NCBI RefSeq assembly: GCF_001938565.1
Contig: NZ_MSYM01000007.1
Span: forward strand, 186,001 to 250,000
Length of the DNA stretch: 64,000 nt
Direction of reading: 5' to 3'
From: Rhodoferax antarcticus ANT.BR
Lineage (GTDB): Bacteria > Pseudomonadota > Gammaproteobacteria > Burkholderiales > Burkholderiaceae_C
Below the pieces are notes generated by a model, which made no database searches, was not told the origin of the DNA, and worked only from the letters and a program-made list of their open reading frames with translations. A program made the translations under genes and the position numbers. This document shows positions 1 through 9,090 of the stretch, one piece after another; the stretch's first letter is position 1; each line of letters opens with the position of its first letter.

Positions 1-130
1 GCACACGCCGTAACGCATTGCCCAGAGTGTGACCATAACCACGCTCGAATGGCTCAAGCACGACCTTCGCGCGATGGGCAGAGAGTTGCTCTACCTGAAC
101 TGCTTTGGGCTTTAACAGATTACTTTGCAT
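1..130 (-). CDS. rpoA: RNA polymerase alpha subunit, N-terminal 43 residues only (cut by window edge)
   Basis: The reverse strand reads from an ATG at 130 into the left edge and encodes [16 protein letters not shown], then [15 protein letters not shown] and HTLGNALRR. This is the start of the alpha-subunit N-terminal domain, which dimerises and nucleates assembly of core RNA polymerase. It lies about 100 bases downstream of rpsD, the normal position at the end of the alpha operon. The rest of the gene is outside the window. Confidence 0.96.
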   Translation of the reverse strand, partial: MQSNLLKPKAVQVEQLSAHRAKVVLEPFERGYGHTLGNALRRV

Positions 131-187
131 GAAATTTCCTCTCAATACCCCCGATTCGTTACATCGGTAAGGCTGACTAGATAAACC

Positions 188-208
188 GAGGCCCCAAGGG
201 GGGGCCTC
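188..208 (-). terminator. GC-rich hairpin between rpsD and rpoA, possible attenuator
   Basis: GAGGCCCC (188-195) pairs with GGGGCCTC (201-208) around a 5-base loop. On the transcribed minus strand it is followed by GGTTTAT, only a weak T tract. It could attenuate transcription between rpsD and rpoA or simply protect the mRNA. The hairpin is seen directly; its activity is inferred. Confidence 0.45.
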
Positions 209-231
209 ATTGTCGGCAGAGCAGTGTCAGA

Positions 232-855
232 TTAACGTGAGTACAGCTCAACGATCAACGACTCGTTGATGTCCGCCGCAAACTGGTCGCGATCCGGAAT
301 AGCTTTGAGAACGCCTTGAACCTTCTCAGGGTTCACATCCACCCAGGCGGGCATACCAACCTGTTGTGCCAACTGCAAAGCCTCGAGAATCCGGTTTTGC
401 TTCGCTGACTTCTCGCGAACTGCCAGCACATCACCAACCTTGACCATGTAGGAAGCAATGTTGACCGACTTGCCGTTCACCAAAATAGCCTTGTGCGACA
501 CCAACTGGCGGGCCTCAGCACGTGTGGAGCCGAACCCCATACGGTATACAACGTTGTCGAGACGGGCCTCCAGTAAAAACAGTAAGTTAGAACCTGTATT
601 ACCCTTGCGCCGCTCAGCTTCTTCAAAATAAAGACGAAACTGCTTCTCGAGCACGCCGTACATGCGCTTCACTTTTTGTTTTTCGCGCAACTGTAAACCG
701 AAGTCAGAAGTGCGCGCACCAGAAGTGCGACCATGTTGACCAGGCTTGGAATCGAACTTTGCTTTATCTCCAATAGAGCGACGAGCGCTCTTCAAAAACA
801 AATCAGTGCCTTCACGGCGGGAGAGTTTGGCCTTGGGGCCTAAGTAACGTGCCAC
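232..855 (-). CDS. rpsD: 30S ribosomal protein S4
   Basis: 207 residues beginning [16 protein letters not shown], the typical S4 start. S4 binds the 5' domain of 16S rRNA early in assembly; in E. coli it also represses the alpha operon. The S4 RNA-binding domain is visible at about residues 97-160 ([14 protein letters not shown], then [15 protein letters not shown]). It follows rpsK and precedes rpoA, as in other proteobacterial alpha operons. Length matches the family (about 206). Confidence 0.98.
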   Translation of the reverse strand: MARYLGPKAKLSRREGTDLFLKSARRSIGDKAKFDSKPGQHGRTSGARTSDFGLQLREKQKVKRMYGVLEKQFRLYFEEAERRKGNTGSNLLFLLEARLDNVVYRMGFGSTRAEARQLVSHKAILVNGKSVNIASYMVKVGDVLAVREKSAKQNRILEALQLAQQVGMPAWVDVNPEKVQGVLKAIPDRDQFAADINESLIVELYSR

Positions 856-892
856 TTGAATATCCTTTTAATCAGCTGCCGCAAAAGCGGGA

Positions 893-911
893 GCCGCGGT
901 GGTACCGCGGC
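893..911. other. GC-rich hairpin in the rpsK-rpsD spacer
   Basis: GCCGCGG (893-899) and CCGCGGC (905-911) form a 7-bp stem with a 5-base loop. No T tract follows on either strand, so it is not a convincing terminator. It could be part of an S4 translational control site in the alpha-operon mRNA, but nothing here proves that. Confidence 0.35.
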
Positions 912-929
912 GGTGGGCTTGGTAGAAAT

Positions 930-1334
930 TTAGATACGACGACGCTTTTGAGGGCGACAACCGTTATGGGGAACAGGCGTGACATCCGCAATCATGTTGA
1001 TCCGGATTCCCAAAGCAGCCAACGCCCGAACCGAAGACTCGCGCCCTGGTCCCGGTCCTTTGATCTCAACGTCCAGGTTTTTGATACCCTGTTCGATGGC
1101 AGCACGGCCTGCCACCTCTGATGCCACCTGCGCCGCAAAAGGAGTCGACTTGCGCGAGCCCTTGAAGCCCTGGCCACCAGAAGATGCCCAAGACAACGAA
1201 TTACCCTGACGGTCAGTGATCGTGATGATGGTGTTATTAAACGAGGCATGAACGTGCGCGACACCATCCGCAACATTTTTGCGAATTTTCTTGCGTACAC
1301 GCTGCGCAGCGTTATTGGCGGGAGCTTTTGCCAT
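930..1334 (-). CDS. rpsK: 30S ribosomal protein S11
   Basis: 134 residues, close to the usual 129-134. The conserved stretches [18 protein letters not shown] and the C-terminal tail [16 protein letters not shown] are both present. S11 forms part of the mRNA exit region on the 30S platform. It lies between rpsM and rpsD in the standard alpha-operon order. Confidence 0.98.
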   Translation of the reverse strand: MAKAPANNAAQRVRKKIRKNVADGVAHVHASFNNTIITITDRQGNSLSWASSGGQGFKGSRKSTPFAAQVASEVAGRAAIEQGIKNLDVEIKGPGPGRESSVRALAALGIRINMIADVTPVPHNGCRPQKRRRI

Positions 1335-1352
1335 GGTTGTCCTTCAAACAGT

Positions 1353-1718
1353 TTATTTCTTCAGCGAAGCTGCAGCCTTACGCGGTCCCTTGCGGGTACG
1401 CGCATTGGTACGTGTGCGCTGGCCACGAAGCGGCAAGCCACGACGATGGCGGAAACCACGATAGCAACCAATGTCCATCAAACGCTTGATGTTCATTGTC
1501 GTTTCGCGGCGCAGGTCACCCTCAATGGTGAACTTGCCTACCTCATCGCGTAACTTTTCCAGTTCAGCGTCAGTCAGATCTTTGATCTTTTTTGAGTAAT
1601 CGATCCCACAGGCTTCACAGATCTTGCGGGCGCGGCTGCGACCCACACCGAAAATGGCGGTCAGGCCAATCTCAGAGTGCTTTTGTGGCGGAATATTGAT
1701 ACCAGCGATACGTGCCAT
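1353..1718 (-). CDS. rpsM: 30S ribosomal protein S13
   Basis: 121 residues beginning [18 protein letters not shown]. The helix-two-turn-helix region and the basic C-terminal tail ([19 protein letters not shown]) are intact. S13 sits in the 30S head, contacts S19 and reaches the P-site tRNA and the 50S bridge. It is separated from rpsK by 18 bases and follows rpmJ. Confidence 0.98.
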   Translation of the reverse strand: MARIAGINIPPQKHSEIGLTAIFGVGRSRARKICEACGIDYSKKIKDLTDAELEKLRDEVGKFTIEGDLRRETTMNIKRLMDIGCYRGFRHRRGLPLRGQRTRTNARTRKGPRKAAASLKK

Positions 1719-1742
1719 ATTTTTCCTCTATAACTCTTGCAA

Positions 1743-1856
1743 TTAACCCTGGCGCTGTTTGTGACGCGGATCCGTACAAATCACGCGAACCACACCCTTG
1801 CGACGAATAATCTTGCAGTTACGGCAAATTTTCTTAACCGACGCCGAAACCTTCAT
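1743..1856 (-). CDS. rpmJ: 50S ribosomal protein L36 (37 residues)
   Basis: A 37-codon reading frame with ATG at 1856 and TAA at 1743-1745. It encodes [14 protein letters not shown], then [19 protein letters not shown] and QRQG. The zinc-binding set C11, C14, C27 and H32 marks the zinc-containing L36 form. It lies between infA and rpsM, the normal place. Its small size makes it easy to miss, but sequence and position leave little doubt. Confidence 0.97.
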   Translation of the reverse strand: MKVSASVKKICRNCKIIRRKGVVRVICTDPRHKQRQG

Positions 1857-1889
1857 TTCAATCTCCTAAACAGTTCATAAAAAACTTAA

Positions 1890-2108
1890 TTATTTCGCTC
1901 GAAAGACGATTCGAGCTCTTGTCAAGTCGTAAGGTGTCAGCTCCACCGTAACTTTGTCACCCGGCAAGATACGAATATAGTGCATCCGCATCTTCCCAGA
2001 GATGTGCCCAAGAACGACATGCCCATTCTCGAGCCTGACTCGAAATGTTGCATTGGGAAGATTTTCGACAATCTCCCCTTGCATCTGAATAACATCATCT
2101 TTTGCCAT
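1890..2108 (-). CDS. infA: Translation initiation factor IF-1
   Basis: 72 residues beginning [18 protein letters not shown], a single S1/OB-fold domain ending [11 protein letters not shown]-1 occupies the A site of the 30S subunit during initiation. The start at 2108 was chosen over an in-frame ATG five codons upstream because MAKDD is the conserved family start. It lies between secY and rpmJ. Burkholderiales often carry a second infA elsewhere in the genome; that cannot be checked here. Confidence 0.97.
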   Translation of the reverse strand: MAKDDVIQMQGEIVENLPNATFRVRLENGHVVLGHISGKMRMHYIRILPGDKVTVELTPYDLTRARIVFRAK

Positions 2109-2119
2109 AAATCGAAATC

Positions 2120-3430
2120 TCAAGAAGCCTTGAAATTAGCTTTCTTTAATAAAGATTCATATTGTTGAGACATCAAATAGTTCTGGACTTGAGACATAAA
2201 GTCCATGGTCACAACCACAATAATCAACAAGGAAGTGCCGCCAAAATAGAACGGGACGTTATATTTCAAGATCAAGAATTCTGGCAACAAACAAACCAAC
2301 GTGATGTAAATAGCACCGATAAAAGTTAACCGAAGCAATATTTTGTCAATGTACTTGGCCGTGTTCTCACCTGGCCGTATACCCGGCACGAAAGCACCAC
2401 TCTTCTTCAAGTTGTCCGCGGTGTCCTTGCTGTTAAACACCAGAGCCGTATAAAAGAAGCAGAAGAAAATGATTGCTGCAGCGTAAAACATCACATACAG
2501 AGGCTGCCCTGGCGACAGAGAACCAGCGATATCCTTGAGCCAACGCATCGACTCACCTGCACTGAACCAACCCACGACCGTGGCAGGCAGCAAGATGATG
2601 GACGAAGCGAAGATAGGAGGAATAACGCCAGCCATATTCAACTTCAAAGGCAGATGTGAGGACTGTCCGCCATATACCTTGTTTCCCACCTGTCTGCGAG
2701 CGTAATTGACCAATATCTTTCGCTGACCACGCTCCACGAACACCACAAAATAAGTAACCAAGCCTACCAGAAGAACAATAAGCAAAGAAACAATGATGCT
2801 CATTGCGCCAGTTCTCACCAGCTCCAACAGTCCGCCGACCGCACTGGGTAGGCCGGCAGCGATGCCAGCAAAAATAATGATCGAGATACCGTTACCTAGA
2901 CCCCGCTCGGTAATTTGCTCACCAAGCCACATGAGAAAAAGAGTGCCCGCCGTTAGGGAAACAACTGCGGTAACCCTGAAACCAAAGCCTGGTGAAATTA
3001 CTAGGCCAGCCGAGCTTTCCAGTGCGATAGCGATACCAAGGGACTGGAAGGTTGCGAGACCGAGTGTACCGTAACGGGTATATTGGGTAATCTTTCGGCG
3101 ACCAGCTTCGCCCTCTTTCTTCAACTGCTCAACGGCTGGCAGCACATACCCCATTAACTGCATGATAATTGATGCAGAGATATACGGCATGATACCAAGA
3201 GCGAACACGGTAAAACGCGACAAAGCGCCGCCGGAGAACATGTTGAACATGCCCAAAATACCGCCCTGCTGGCCCTTGAAGAACTGTTGCAACTGGGTGG
3301 CGTCAATACCTGGCACGGGGATGTGCGCACCGACACGGTAAACCACCAGCGCCAACAGCAGAAAAGTAAGGCGGCGACGCAGGTCACCGTACTTGCCCGC
3401 CTTCGCTAAAGATGCTGAACTGGTTGCCAC
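2120..3430 (-). CDS. secY: Protein translocase subunit SecY
   Basis: 436 residues, ten predicted membrane segments. SecY forms the protein-conducting channel of the SecYEG translocon in the inner membrane. Family signatures include [14 protein letters not shown], the plug-region segment [19 protein letters not shown], and [16 protein letters not shown]. The C-terminal cytosolic end [15 protein letters not shown] is intact. It is cotranscribed with rplO upstream and infA downstream, as in the standard spc operon. Confidence 0.98.
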   Translation of the reverse strand: MATSSASLAKAGKYGDLRRRLTFLLLALVVYRVGAHIPVPGIDATQLQQFFKGQQGGILGMFNMFSGGALSRFTVFALGIMPYISASIIMQLMGYVLPAVEQLKKEGEAGRRKITQYTRYGTLGLATFQSLGIAIALESSAGLVISPGFGFRVTAVVSLTAGTLFLMWLGEQITERGLGNGISIIIFAGIAAGLPSAVGGLLELVRTGAMSIIVSLLIVLLVGLVTYFVVFVERGQRKILVNYARRQVGNKVYGGQSSHLPLKLNMAGVIPPIFASSIILLPATVVGWFSAGESMRWLKDIAGSLSPGQPLYVMFYAAAIIFFCFFYTALVFNSKDTADNLKKSGAFVPGIRPGENTAKYIDKILLRLTFIGAIYITLVCLLPEFLILKYNVPFYFGGTSLLIIVVVTMDFMSQVQNYLMSQQYESLLKKANFKAS

Positions 3431-3453
3431 TTGCAGTCTTCTCGTGTGCTGAA

Positions 3454-3885
3454 TTAAACGAACGAGCCGCCGGCGGCTTCAATCGCCAGCTTTGCAGCGG
3501 CAGTCGCGCCAATACCCGACAGTTTCACCGCCTTGGTAATCTCACCGGTCTTGATAATCTTCACGATCTTGGCTAATTCGCCAACCAACCCGGCCTGCTT
3601 GAGCACAACCAAATTGACCTCAGCGACATCGAGCAAGTTCAGCGAAGTCAAAGTGACCTCAGCGTTAAACTTCAACAAGGCCGACTTGAAACCTCGCTTG
3701 GGCAAACGACGCTGCATGGGCATTTGACCGCCTTCGAAGCCGACTTTGTGGTAGCCGCCAGCACGAGATTTTTGACCCTTGTGCCCACGACCAGCAGTTT
3801 TACCGATACCCGAACCAATACCACGACCAACACGACGCTTGTAATGTTTAGCGCCATCAGCGGGCTTAATACCATTCAATTCCAT
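3454..3885 (-). CDS. rplO: 50S ribosomal protein L15
   Basis: 143 residues beginning [16 protein letters not shown]. The glycine- and basic-rich N-terminus ([19 protein letters not shown]) is characteristic of L15, a late-assembly 23S rRNA protein. Two adjacent ATG codons exist at 3888 and 3885. The second was chosen because it lies at better spacing from the AGAGG ribosome-binding site. Confidence 0.97.
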   Translation of the reverse strand: MELNGIKPADGAKHYKRRVGRGIGSGIGKTAGRGHKGQKSRAGGYHKVGFEGGQMPMQRRLPKRGFKSALLKFNAEVTLTSLNLLDVAEVNLVVLKQAGLVGELAKIVKIIKTGEITKAVKLSGIGATAAAKLAIEAAGGSFV

Positions 3886-3895
3886 CATGAACCTC

Positions 3896-4078
3896 TTAGA
3901 GCACCTTGACCAGGTAACTGATCTTGTTAATCATGCCACGCACTTCAGGCGTATCGACCAGAACACTGGTACTGCGCATCTTGCGCAATCCCAAGCCACG
4001 AACCGTAGCACGGTGCGAAGCTGCGCACCCGATAGGGCTGCGAACCAGTTGAACGGTTACTTTTTTCTCGGTTGTCAT
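3896..4078 (-). CDS. rpmD: 50S ribosomal protein L30
   Basis: 60 residues, the usual bacterial L30 length. It contains [18 protein letters not shown] and [18 protein letters not shown]. It lies between rpsE and rplO with short spacers, the standard order. Some bacteria lack L30; this one keeps it. Confidence 0.97.
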   Translation of the reverse strand: MTTEKKVTVQLVRSPIGCAASHRATVRGLGLRKMRSTSVLVDTPEVRGMINKISYLVKVL

Positions 4079-4091
4079 TTAGGAGCTCCGA

Positions 4092-4616
4092 TCAGACGAA
4101 CAGTTCTTCAATGGTCTTGCCGCGTTTGGCAGCAACCACTGAGGGCGTCGTGATATGTGACAACGCATCAAGCGTGGCACGAACCATGTTGTAGGGATTG
4201 CTGGAGCCGTGACTCTTGGCAACGATGTCAGTTATACCCACGACCTCGAACACAGCGCGCATCGGCCCGCCGGCAATGATGCCGGTCCCCTTAGGGGCAG
4301 GCGCCATCATGACAGAAGCCGCACCGTGTTGGCCCATGACTTTATGATGAATGGTGCCGTTTTTCAGCGCAACCTTCGCCATGTTGCGGCGTGCTTCTTC
4401 CATGGCCTTTTGCACCGCTGCAGGCACTTCTTTAGATTTACCCTTGCCCATGCCCACTGTGCCATCACCATCACCAACAACGGTGAGTGCCGCAAAGCCA
4501 AGGATCCGACCCCCCTTGACGACCTTGGTCACACGATTGATCGCGATCATCTTTTCGCGCAAACCGTCCTCGGGACCCTCAGCCTTACCCTGCATCTTCG
4601 CTTGTACTTTAGCCAT
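4092..4616 (-). CDS. rpsE: 30S ribosomal protein S5
   Basis: 174 residues. The N-terminal double-stranded-RNA-binding fold ([19 protein letters not shown], then [18 protein letters not shown]) and the C-terminal S5 fold ([20 protein letters not shown]) are both present. S5 takes part in decoding fidelity with S4 and S12. It lies 17 bases after rplR and 13 bases before rpmD. Confidence 0.98.
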   Translation of the reverse strand: MAKVQAKMQGKAEGPEDGLREKMIAINRVTKVVKGGRILGFAALTVVGDGDGTVGMGKGKSKEVPAAVQKAMEEARRNMAKVALKNGTIHHKVMGQHGAASVMMAPAPKGTGIIAGGPMRAVFEVVGITDIVAKSHGSSNPYNMVRATLDALSHITTPSVVAAKRGKTIEELFV

Positions 4617-4633
4617 CTTAATTTCCGATCTGC

Positions 4634-4999
4634 TTAAAACTGCAAGCCAGCTTCGCGTGCCGCATCAGCCAACGCTTTTACGCGGCCATGGTACGCAAAC
4701 CCTGCCCGATCAAAGGCAACTTTCTCGACACCGACAGCCTTGGCTTTTTCAGCCAAACGCTTGCCAATCATCTGAGCAGCTGCCAAATTGCCACCCTTAC
4801 CGGACCCACCCAACGACTGCCGGACTTCGGCTTCTGCGGTGGATGCGGTGGCGAGAACCGTGGCGCCGTCGCCCGATATCACGCTTGCGTAAATGTGCAG
4901 ATTGGTGCGATTCACGGTCAAGCGAGCAACGCCCTGGTTGGCAATCCGTATTCGAGTCTGCCGAGCTCTGCGAAGACGCTGTTCTTTTTTGGTCAACAT
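4634..4999 (-). CDS. rplR: 50S ribosomal protein L18
   Basis: 121 residues beginning [19 protein letters not shown] and ending REAGLQF, with the conserved [11 protein letters not shown] end and the segment [13 protein letters not shown]18 binds 5S rRNA with L5 and L25 in the central protuberance. Standard position between rplF and rpsE. Confidence 0.97.
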   Translation of the reverse strand: MLTKKEQRLRRARQTRIRIANQGVARLTVNRTNLHIYASVISGDGATVLATASTAEAEVRQSLGGSGKGGNLAAAQMIGKRLAEKAKAVGVEKVAFDRAGFAYHGRVKALADAAREAGLQF

Positions 5000-5010
5000 A
5001 GTGCTGCTCC

Positions 5011-5544
5011 TTATTTCTTCTTGGTTTCTTTGATCGCGACTTTTTCATCCGCATATCGGATGCCCTTGCCTTTGTAAGGCTCCGGAGGACGAATAGCACG
5101 AATCTCAGCAGCGACCTGACCAACACGCTGACGGTCAGCGCCTTTGATGACGATCTCGGTCGGTGTTGGCGTTGCCACGGTGATACCGTCAGGCATATCC
5201 TTGTTCACCGGATGAGAGTACCCCACCACCAAGTTGAGCTTAGCGCCTTGGGCCTGAGCCTTGTAACCCACGCCAATCAAGGTGAGCTTCTTTTCAAAAC
5301 CCTTGCTGACGCCGACCACCATGTTGTTAATCAACTGACGGAAGGTGCCAGACATAGCATCGGCCTCCCTAGAATCATTGGCGGCTTCGAAACTGACTTT
5401 GCCACCTTCGCTGGTGACCTTGACCAGGCTGTTTTGCGTCAAAGACAACAAACCGCCAGCGCCCTTGACGCTGACTTGTTGCTCAGACAAAACCACTTCC
5501 ACCCCAGCAGGAATGGCAACGGGCATTTTTCCAATACGAGACAT
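5011..5544 (-). CDS. rplF: 50S ribosomal protein L6
   Basis: 177 residues beginning [17 protein letters not shown]. The two repeated L6 folds are present, with the C-terminal signature [16 protein letters not shown]6 lies near the GTPase-associated region of the 50S subunit. It follows rpsH and precedes rplR. Confidence 0.98.
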   Translation of the reverse strand: MSRIGKMPVAIPAGVEVVLSEQQVSVKGAGGLLSLTQNSLVKVTSEGGKVSFEAANDSREADAMSGTFRQLINNMVVGVSKGFEKKLTLIGVGYKAQAQGAKLNLVVGYSHPVNKDMPDGITVATPTPTEIVIKGADRQRVGQVAAEIRAIRPPEPYKGKGIRYADEKVAIKETKKK

Positions 5545-5570
5545 GTTCTGTTACTCCTAAATGTCACGCA

Positions 5571-5966
5571 TCAGGCGACGTAGCAAAGAACTTCACCACC
5601 GACACCGGTAGCGCGCGCCTTGCGATCGGTCATGACGCCCTTAGGCGTTGTGACAATCGCCACACCTAGGCCGTTTTGCACTTGGGGAATGGCGCCACTG
5701 CCGCGATAGACACGCAAACCCGGGCGACTTACGCGCTCGATACGTTCAATGACTGGGCGGCCAGCGTAGTACTTCAATGCGATTTCCAGCTCAGACTTGC
5801 CATCCACCGAAGTTACTTTGAAATCATCGATGTAACCCTCGTCCTTCAGGACTTGGGCAATAGCAACCTTGACTTTGGAAGAAGGCACCCGAACGGATGT
5901 TTTGGCCACCATCTGCGCATTGCGAATGCGCGTCAACAGGTCAGCAATAGGATCACTCATACTCAT
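5571..5966 (-). CDS. rpsH: 30S ribosomal protein S8
   Basis: 131 residues beginning [18 protein letters not shown], ending [10 protein letters not shown]8 binds the central domain of 16S rRNA; in E. coli it represses the spc operon by binding near the rplE start. An alternative start two codons in (MSDPIADL) gives the more common family N-terminus. Standard position between rpsN and rplF. Confidence 0.97.
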   Translation of the reverse strand: MSMSDPIADLLTRIRNAQMVAKTSVRVPSSKVKVAIAQVLKDEGYIDDFKVTSVDGKSELEIALKYYAGRPVIERIERVSRPGLRVYRGSGAIPQVQNGLGVAIVTTPKGVMTDRKARATGVGGEVLCYVA

Positions 5967-5984
5967 ATCTATGTCTCCTGCCGC

Positions 5985-6290
5985 TTACCAGCTTGCCTTG
6001 ACCATGCCGGGGATTTCACCAGCAAAAGCCATTTCACGAATTTTTGCCCGAGCCAAACCGAACTGTGCAAAGGTGCCGCGAGGACGACCTGTGATAGCAC
6101 AACGGTTGCGCTGACGCGTTGGGTTTGCATTACGGGGCAACATTTGCAAGCCGAGGCGAGCTGCTGCACGCTCTTCGTCCGTGCGCTTGGCATCGGTCGA
6201 TATAGCTTTCAACTCAGCATGCTTCTTTGCATACTTGGCAACCAGTTTGTCGCGCTTTTTTTCACGCTCGATTAAAGCCATCTTAGCCAC
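5985..6290 (-). CDS. rpsN: 30S ribosomal protein S14 (zinc-independent long form)
   Basis: 101 residues beginning [19 protein letters not shown]. This is the long S14 form without the zinc-binding CxxC pairs. The C-terminal core [13 protein letters not shown] and [17 protein letters not shown] is intact. S14 assembles late in the 30S head. It lies between rplE and rpsH. Confidence 0.98.
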   Translation of the reverse strand: MAKMALIEREKKRDKLVAKYAKKHAELKAISTDAKRTDEERAAARLGLQMLPRNANPTRQRNRCAITGRPRGTFAQFGLARAKIREMAFAGEIPGMVKASW

Positions 6291-6298
6291 AGGTCACC

Positions 6299-6838
6299 TC
6301 AGTTCTTGAAGGGGAAACGGAAACCTGCGAGCAGTGCTTTGCACTCGTCATCGGTTTTGGCCGTTGTTGTGATGCTGATGTTGAGGCCGCGCAAGGCATC
6401 AACCTTGTCATACTCAATCTCAGGGAAAATGATTTGCTCTTTAACGCCGATGTTGTAGTTACCACGACCATCGAAAGAGCGACCAGAGATACCACGGAAG
6501 TCGCGAACACGAGGCAAAGCCACAGTGACAAAGCGATCCAGGAACTCATACATTAGCGCACCGCGCAAAGTCACCATGCAGCCAATAGCCTGATTTTCAC
6601 GAATCTTAAAGCCAGCGATCGCCTTCTTCGACATCGTCACCACAGGTTTTTGCCCCGCGATTTTGGTCAGGTCAGCCACAGCATGATCCATCACCTTCTT
6701 GTCAGCAACCGCTTCACTGACACCCATATTCAAGGTGATCTTGGTGAGGCGAGGCACTTCCATGGGTGACTTGTAACCAAACTTTTCGATTAGTTCAGGC
6801 GCCAATTTTTCGCGGTAGATTTGTTGCAAACGAGCCAT
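6299..6838 (-). CDS. rplE: 50S ribosomal protein L5
   Basis: 179 residues from [19 protein letters not shown], the same length as E. coli L5. L5 binds 5S rRNA and contacts P-site tRNA. Conserved stretches: [11 protein letters not shown] and [14 protein letters not shown]. An in-frame ATG two codons upstream (6844) overlaps the rplX stop as ATGA and could be the true start through translational coupling. The downstream ATG was preferred from family length. Confidence 0.96.
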   Translation of the reverse strand: MARLQQIYREKLAPELIEKFGYKSPMEVPRLTKITLNMGVSEAVADKKVMDHAVADLTKIAGQKPVVTMSKKAIAGFKIRENQAIGCMVTLRGALMYEFLDRFVTVALPRVRDFRGISGRSFDGRGNYNIGVKEQIIFPEIEYDKVDALRGLNISITTTAKTDDECKALLAGFRFPFKN

Positions 6839-6840
6839 GT

Positions 6841-7161
6841 TCATGCCACCTTGATTTCTTCGCCGCTTGACTTGTAAACGCGAACGCGCTTGCCGTCAGC
6901 CTGCAACTTAATGCCCACACGATCAGCCTTGCCTGTTGCTGCATTGAAGATAGCAACATTGGACTGGTGGATGGGCATGGTTTTTTCAACGATGCCACCG
7001 GCCTCACCCTTCATCGGGTTTGGCTTGGCATGCTTCTTCACCGTGTTGACGCCCTCAACCACGATATGAGAGTCATCACTGCGCAGCGACACTTTGCCGC
7101 GCTTACCTTTATCGCGCCCAGTGAGCACAATGACATCGTCGCCTTTGCGAATTTTTTTCAT
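6841..7161 (-). CDS. rplX: 50S ribosomal protein L24
   Basis: 106 residues beginning [19 protein letters not shown]. The KOW motif (residues about 5-32, [16 protein letters not shown]) is clear. L24 initiates 50S assembly and later lines the exit-tunnel opening. It follows rplN by 9 bases, and its TGA stop overlaps a possible rplE start. Confidence 0.97.
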   Translation of the reverse strand: MKKIRKGDDVIVLTGRDKGKRGKVSLRSDDSHIVVEGVNTVKKHAKPNPMKGEAGGIVEKTMPIHQSNVAIFNAATGKADRVGIKLQADGKRVRVYKSSGEEIKVA

Positions 7162-7170
7162 GGGAAGTCC

Positions 7171-7539
7171 TTACAAAACTTCAGGTGCCAGCGACACAAT
7201 CTTCATGAACTTTTCAGTGCGCAATTCACGCGTCACTGGTCCAAAGATACGGGTGCCAATCGGCTCCAGCTTGGCATTCAGCAACACCGCGGCATTGCCA
7301 TCAAATTTAACCAGCGAGCCATCGCTACGACGAATGCCCTTGGCAGTGCGAACAACCACAGCACTGTAAACATCGCCTTTTTTGACTCGGCCACGCGGTG
7401 CAGCTTCTTTAATGCTAACTTTAATGATGTCGCCAACACTGGCGTAGCGCCGCTTGGATCCGCCCAGCACCTTAATGCACAGAACGGACTTCGCGCCAGT
7501 GTTGTCGGCGACTTCGAGTCGAGATTCAGTTTGGATCAT
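7171..7539 (-). CDS. rplN: 50S ribosomal protein L14; first gene of the detached spc operon
   Basis: 122 residues, exactly the usual length, beginning [19 protein letters not shown]. It contains [20 protein letters not shown] and ends [13 protein letters not shown]14 makes intersubunit bridges with 16S rRNA. In most proteobacteria it directly follows rpsQ. Here the base pairs upstream contain no rpsQ, but a promoter-like site and a leader of roughly 140 bases. Confidence 0.98.
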   Translation of the reverse strand: MIQTESRLEVADNTGAKSVLCIKVLGGSKRRYASVGDIIKVSIKEAAPRGRVKKGDVYSAVVVRTAKGIRRSDGSLVKFDGNAAVLLNAKLEPIGTRIFGPVTRELRTEKFMKIVSLAPEVL

Positions 7540-7684
7540 TTATTTATTCCCAACTTGCACCAGATGTTCACTTGCACAACGCAAATGCTTTTCCAGTCAG
7601 TCTTGGGCCCGTTGCACTCGGTATGAACCACTCACACCGCAAGCTTTGGGCAGACACTTCATGCTTTTTCAAGCGAAGCCCTGG

Positions 7685-7713
7685 ATTATGCACTGAAAAA
7701 CACGCTCGATCAA
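7685..7713 (-). promoter_or_regulatory. Sigma70-type promoter for the rplN-led spc operon
   Basis: On the minus strand TTGATC (7713-7708) and CATAAT (7690-7685) are separated by 17 bases. This is close to the sigma70 consensus and correctly placed about 145 bases upstream of rplN. It would let the spc half be transcribed without the S10 promoter. Sequence match only; no transcript evidence. Confidence 0.7.
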
Positions 7714-8243
7714 ACGTTTTTATTCAGTTACAACAAATATTGCTGTAACAACGCTTGAAAGCCGGCCACATTGACATTGGTCCCGGTCCCTTGCTACAGG
7801 ATTTCACTGACGCGGGATGCCAGATCATCGACCACGTGCTTATTCAGGAGCAGCAGTCGCGGTCGTCGGGTCAAGACGGCTTCAAGCGTCGAGACGTACA
7901 TACAGTGCGCCGCAAAGGATGGTGGCGCCTGCGGGAGGGATCTGCTCACGCAATTTCGCGCCGACTTGCTTGGCATTCACGTCATTCACGTCATTCGCCC
8001 GGTTCTCACCAAAACCACCGCGCTGGGGCGGCCTCTCTGACGGGCTTAGTCACCGTCATTCTCAAACACCGACGCGCTCGCCGCCCATCGGGATGCAAAG
8101 CGGCGCTTTGCGCCCCGCATCACACACCGGGAACATGCGGTGCGCCAGACCGTGGTGTAAGGCAACGTTGACAGGTTGTCAGCGTTATTGATTAGACTAG
8201 GCGATTCCCACAATACAACAGCGGTCTGGAACCGCATACCCTT
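7714..8243. other. Intergenic region between rplN promoter and proC; no convincing gene
   Basis: About 530 bases between divergent transcription units. Short open frames exist on both strands, but none has a ribosome-binding site plus recognisable protein. Bases about 7970-7998 contain CATTCACGT in tandem. On the minus strand about 7800-7850 encodes LLNKHVVDDLASRVSEIL, faintly like a UbiK-family N-terminus, which stops at once. At most this is a gene remnant. Confidence 0.5.
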
Positions 8244-9059
8244 ATGAGCGAACGCATTGCATTTATCGGCGGCGGCAACATGGCCAGCGCCATCATCGGC
8301 GGACTGATCAAACAAGGCGTTTTGCCGCAGAACATCGACGTGGTCGAGCCTTCAGAAGAAGCGCGCAACCAGCTCCATAGCAGTTTTGGCATCACAGCGC
8401 AGGCCCAGGCCAGTGCAGCACTGGCCGGTGCGGGCTTGGTGGTATGGGCAGTCAAACCGCAAGCCTTCAAGGAAGCCGCGTTGGCGGCAGCGCCTTTTAC
8501 CGCCAACGCCTTGCACCTGAGCGTGGCCGCGGGCATCAATACTGACAGCATTGCCGCCTGGCTTGGCAGCGAGCGTTTGGTGCGCGCCATGCCCAACACA
8601 CCGGCACTGGTAGGCAAAGGCATCAGCGGGCTGTTTGCCCGAGCGGGCGTTTCTGCCGAGGATCAAAAACGCGTGGAACAAGTGATCTGCACTACGGGTG
8701 AGTTCCTGTGGCTCGATACCGAAGACAAGCTCGATGTGGTCACCGCCTTGTCAGGTTCTGGCCCAGCCTATGTGTTTTATTTCATGGAAGCCATGACCAC
8801 GGCCGGTACCGAGATGGGCCTGGAACGCGAGCAGGCGCACAAATTGGCCGTGGCAACTTTTGCCGGCGCCAGCGACTTGGCCCAAACCTCTGCCGAGTCA
8901 CCCCAACAGTTGCGCCAGCGCGTCACCTCCAAAGGCGGCACCACCGCAGCGGCCATTGCCAGCATGGAAGACAACGATGTGCGAGCTTTGCTGATTGATG
9001 CCATGTACGCCGCCCGCGAGCGCGCCAAAAAACTGGGTGCTGAATTCGGCGCTGCCTGA
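8244..9059 (+). CDS. proC: Pyrroline-5-carboxylate reductase
   Basis: 271 residues. It catalyses the last step of proline synthesis, NAD(P)H-dependent reduction of 1-pyrroline-5-carboxylate, in the cytosol. The N-terminal Rossmann motif is FIGGGNMASAIIGGL (residues 7-21). The dimerisation domain carries the family signature: SGSGPAYVFYFMEAM at about 173-187 and RVTSKGGTTAAAI near 230. Length is normal. It stands alone, followed by an 11-bp inverted repeat. Confidence 0.97.
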   Translation: MSERIAFIGGGNMASAIIGGLIKQGVLPQNIDVVEPSEEARNQLHSSFGITAQAQASAALAGAGLVVWAVKPQAFKEAALAAAPFTANALHLSVAAGINTDSIAAWLGSERLVRAMPNTPALVGKGISGLFARAGVSAEDQKRVEQVICTTGEFLWLDTEDKLDVVTALSGSGPAYVFYFMEAMTTAGTEMGLEREQAHKLAVATFAGASDLAQTSAESPQQLRQRVTSKGGTTAAAIASMEDNDVRALLIDAMYAARERAKKLGAEFGAA

Positions 9060-9065
9060 GTTTGC

Positions 9066-9090
9066 GCTAGCCAACAGTGTGTTGGCTAGC
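9066..9090. other. Perfect 11-bp inverted repeat after proC
   Basis: GCTAGCCAACA (9066-9076) and TGTTGGCTAGC (9080-9090) are perfectly complementary around the 3-base loop GTG. There is no T tract on either side, so it is not a classic intrinsic terminator. It begins 6 bases after the proC stop and may protect the proC mRNA or be Rho-linked. The loop contains the earliest possible start of the next gene. Confidence 0.55.

Noticed and set aside
849..1121. Plus-strand frames opposite the ribosomal genes (here and throughout both ribosomal blocks)
   Set aside because: They are antisense shadows of highly biased coding sequence, without ribosome-binding sites or recognisable products.
7794..7976. 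Minus-strand 60-codon frame ending KHVVDDLASRVSEIL, faintly like the start of a UbiK-family protein
   Set aside because: The similarity covers under 20 residues, sits at the wrong end of the frame and stops immediately. At most a remnant.
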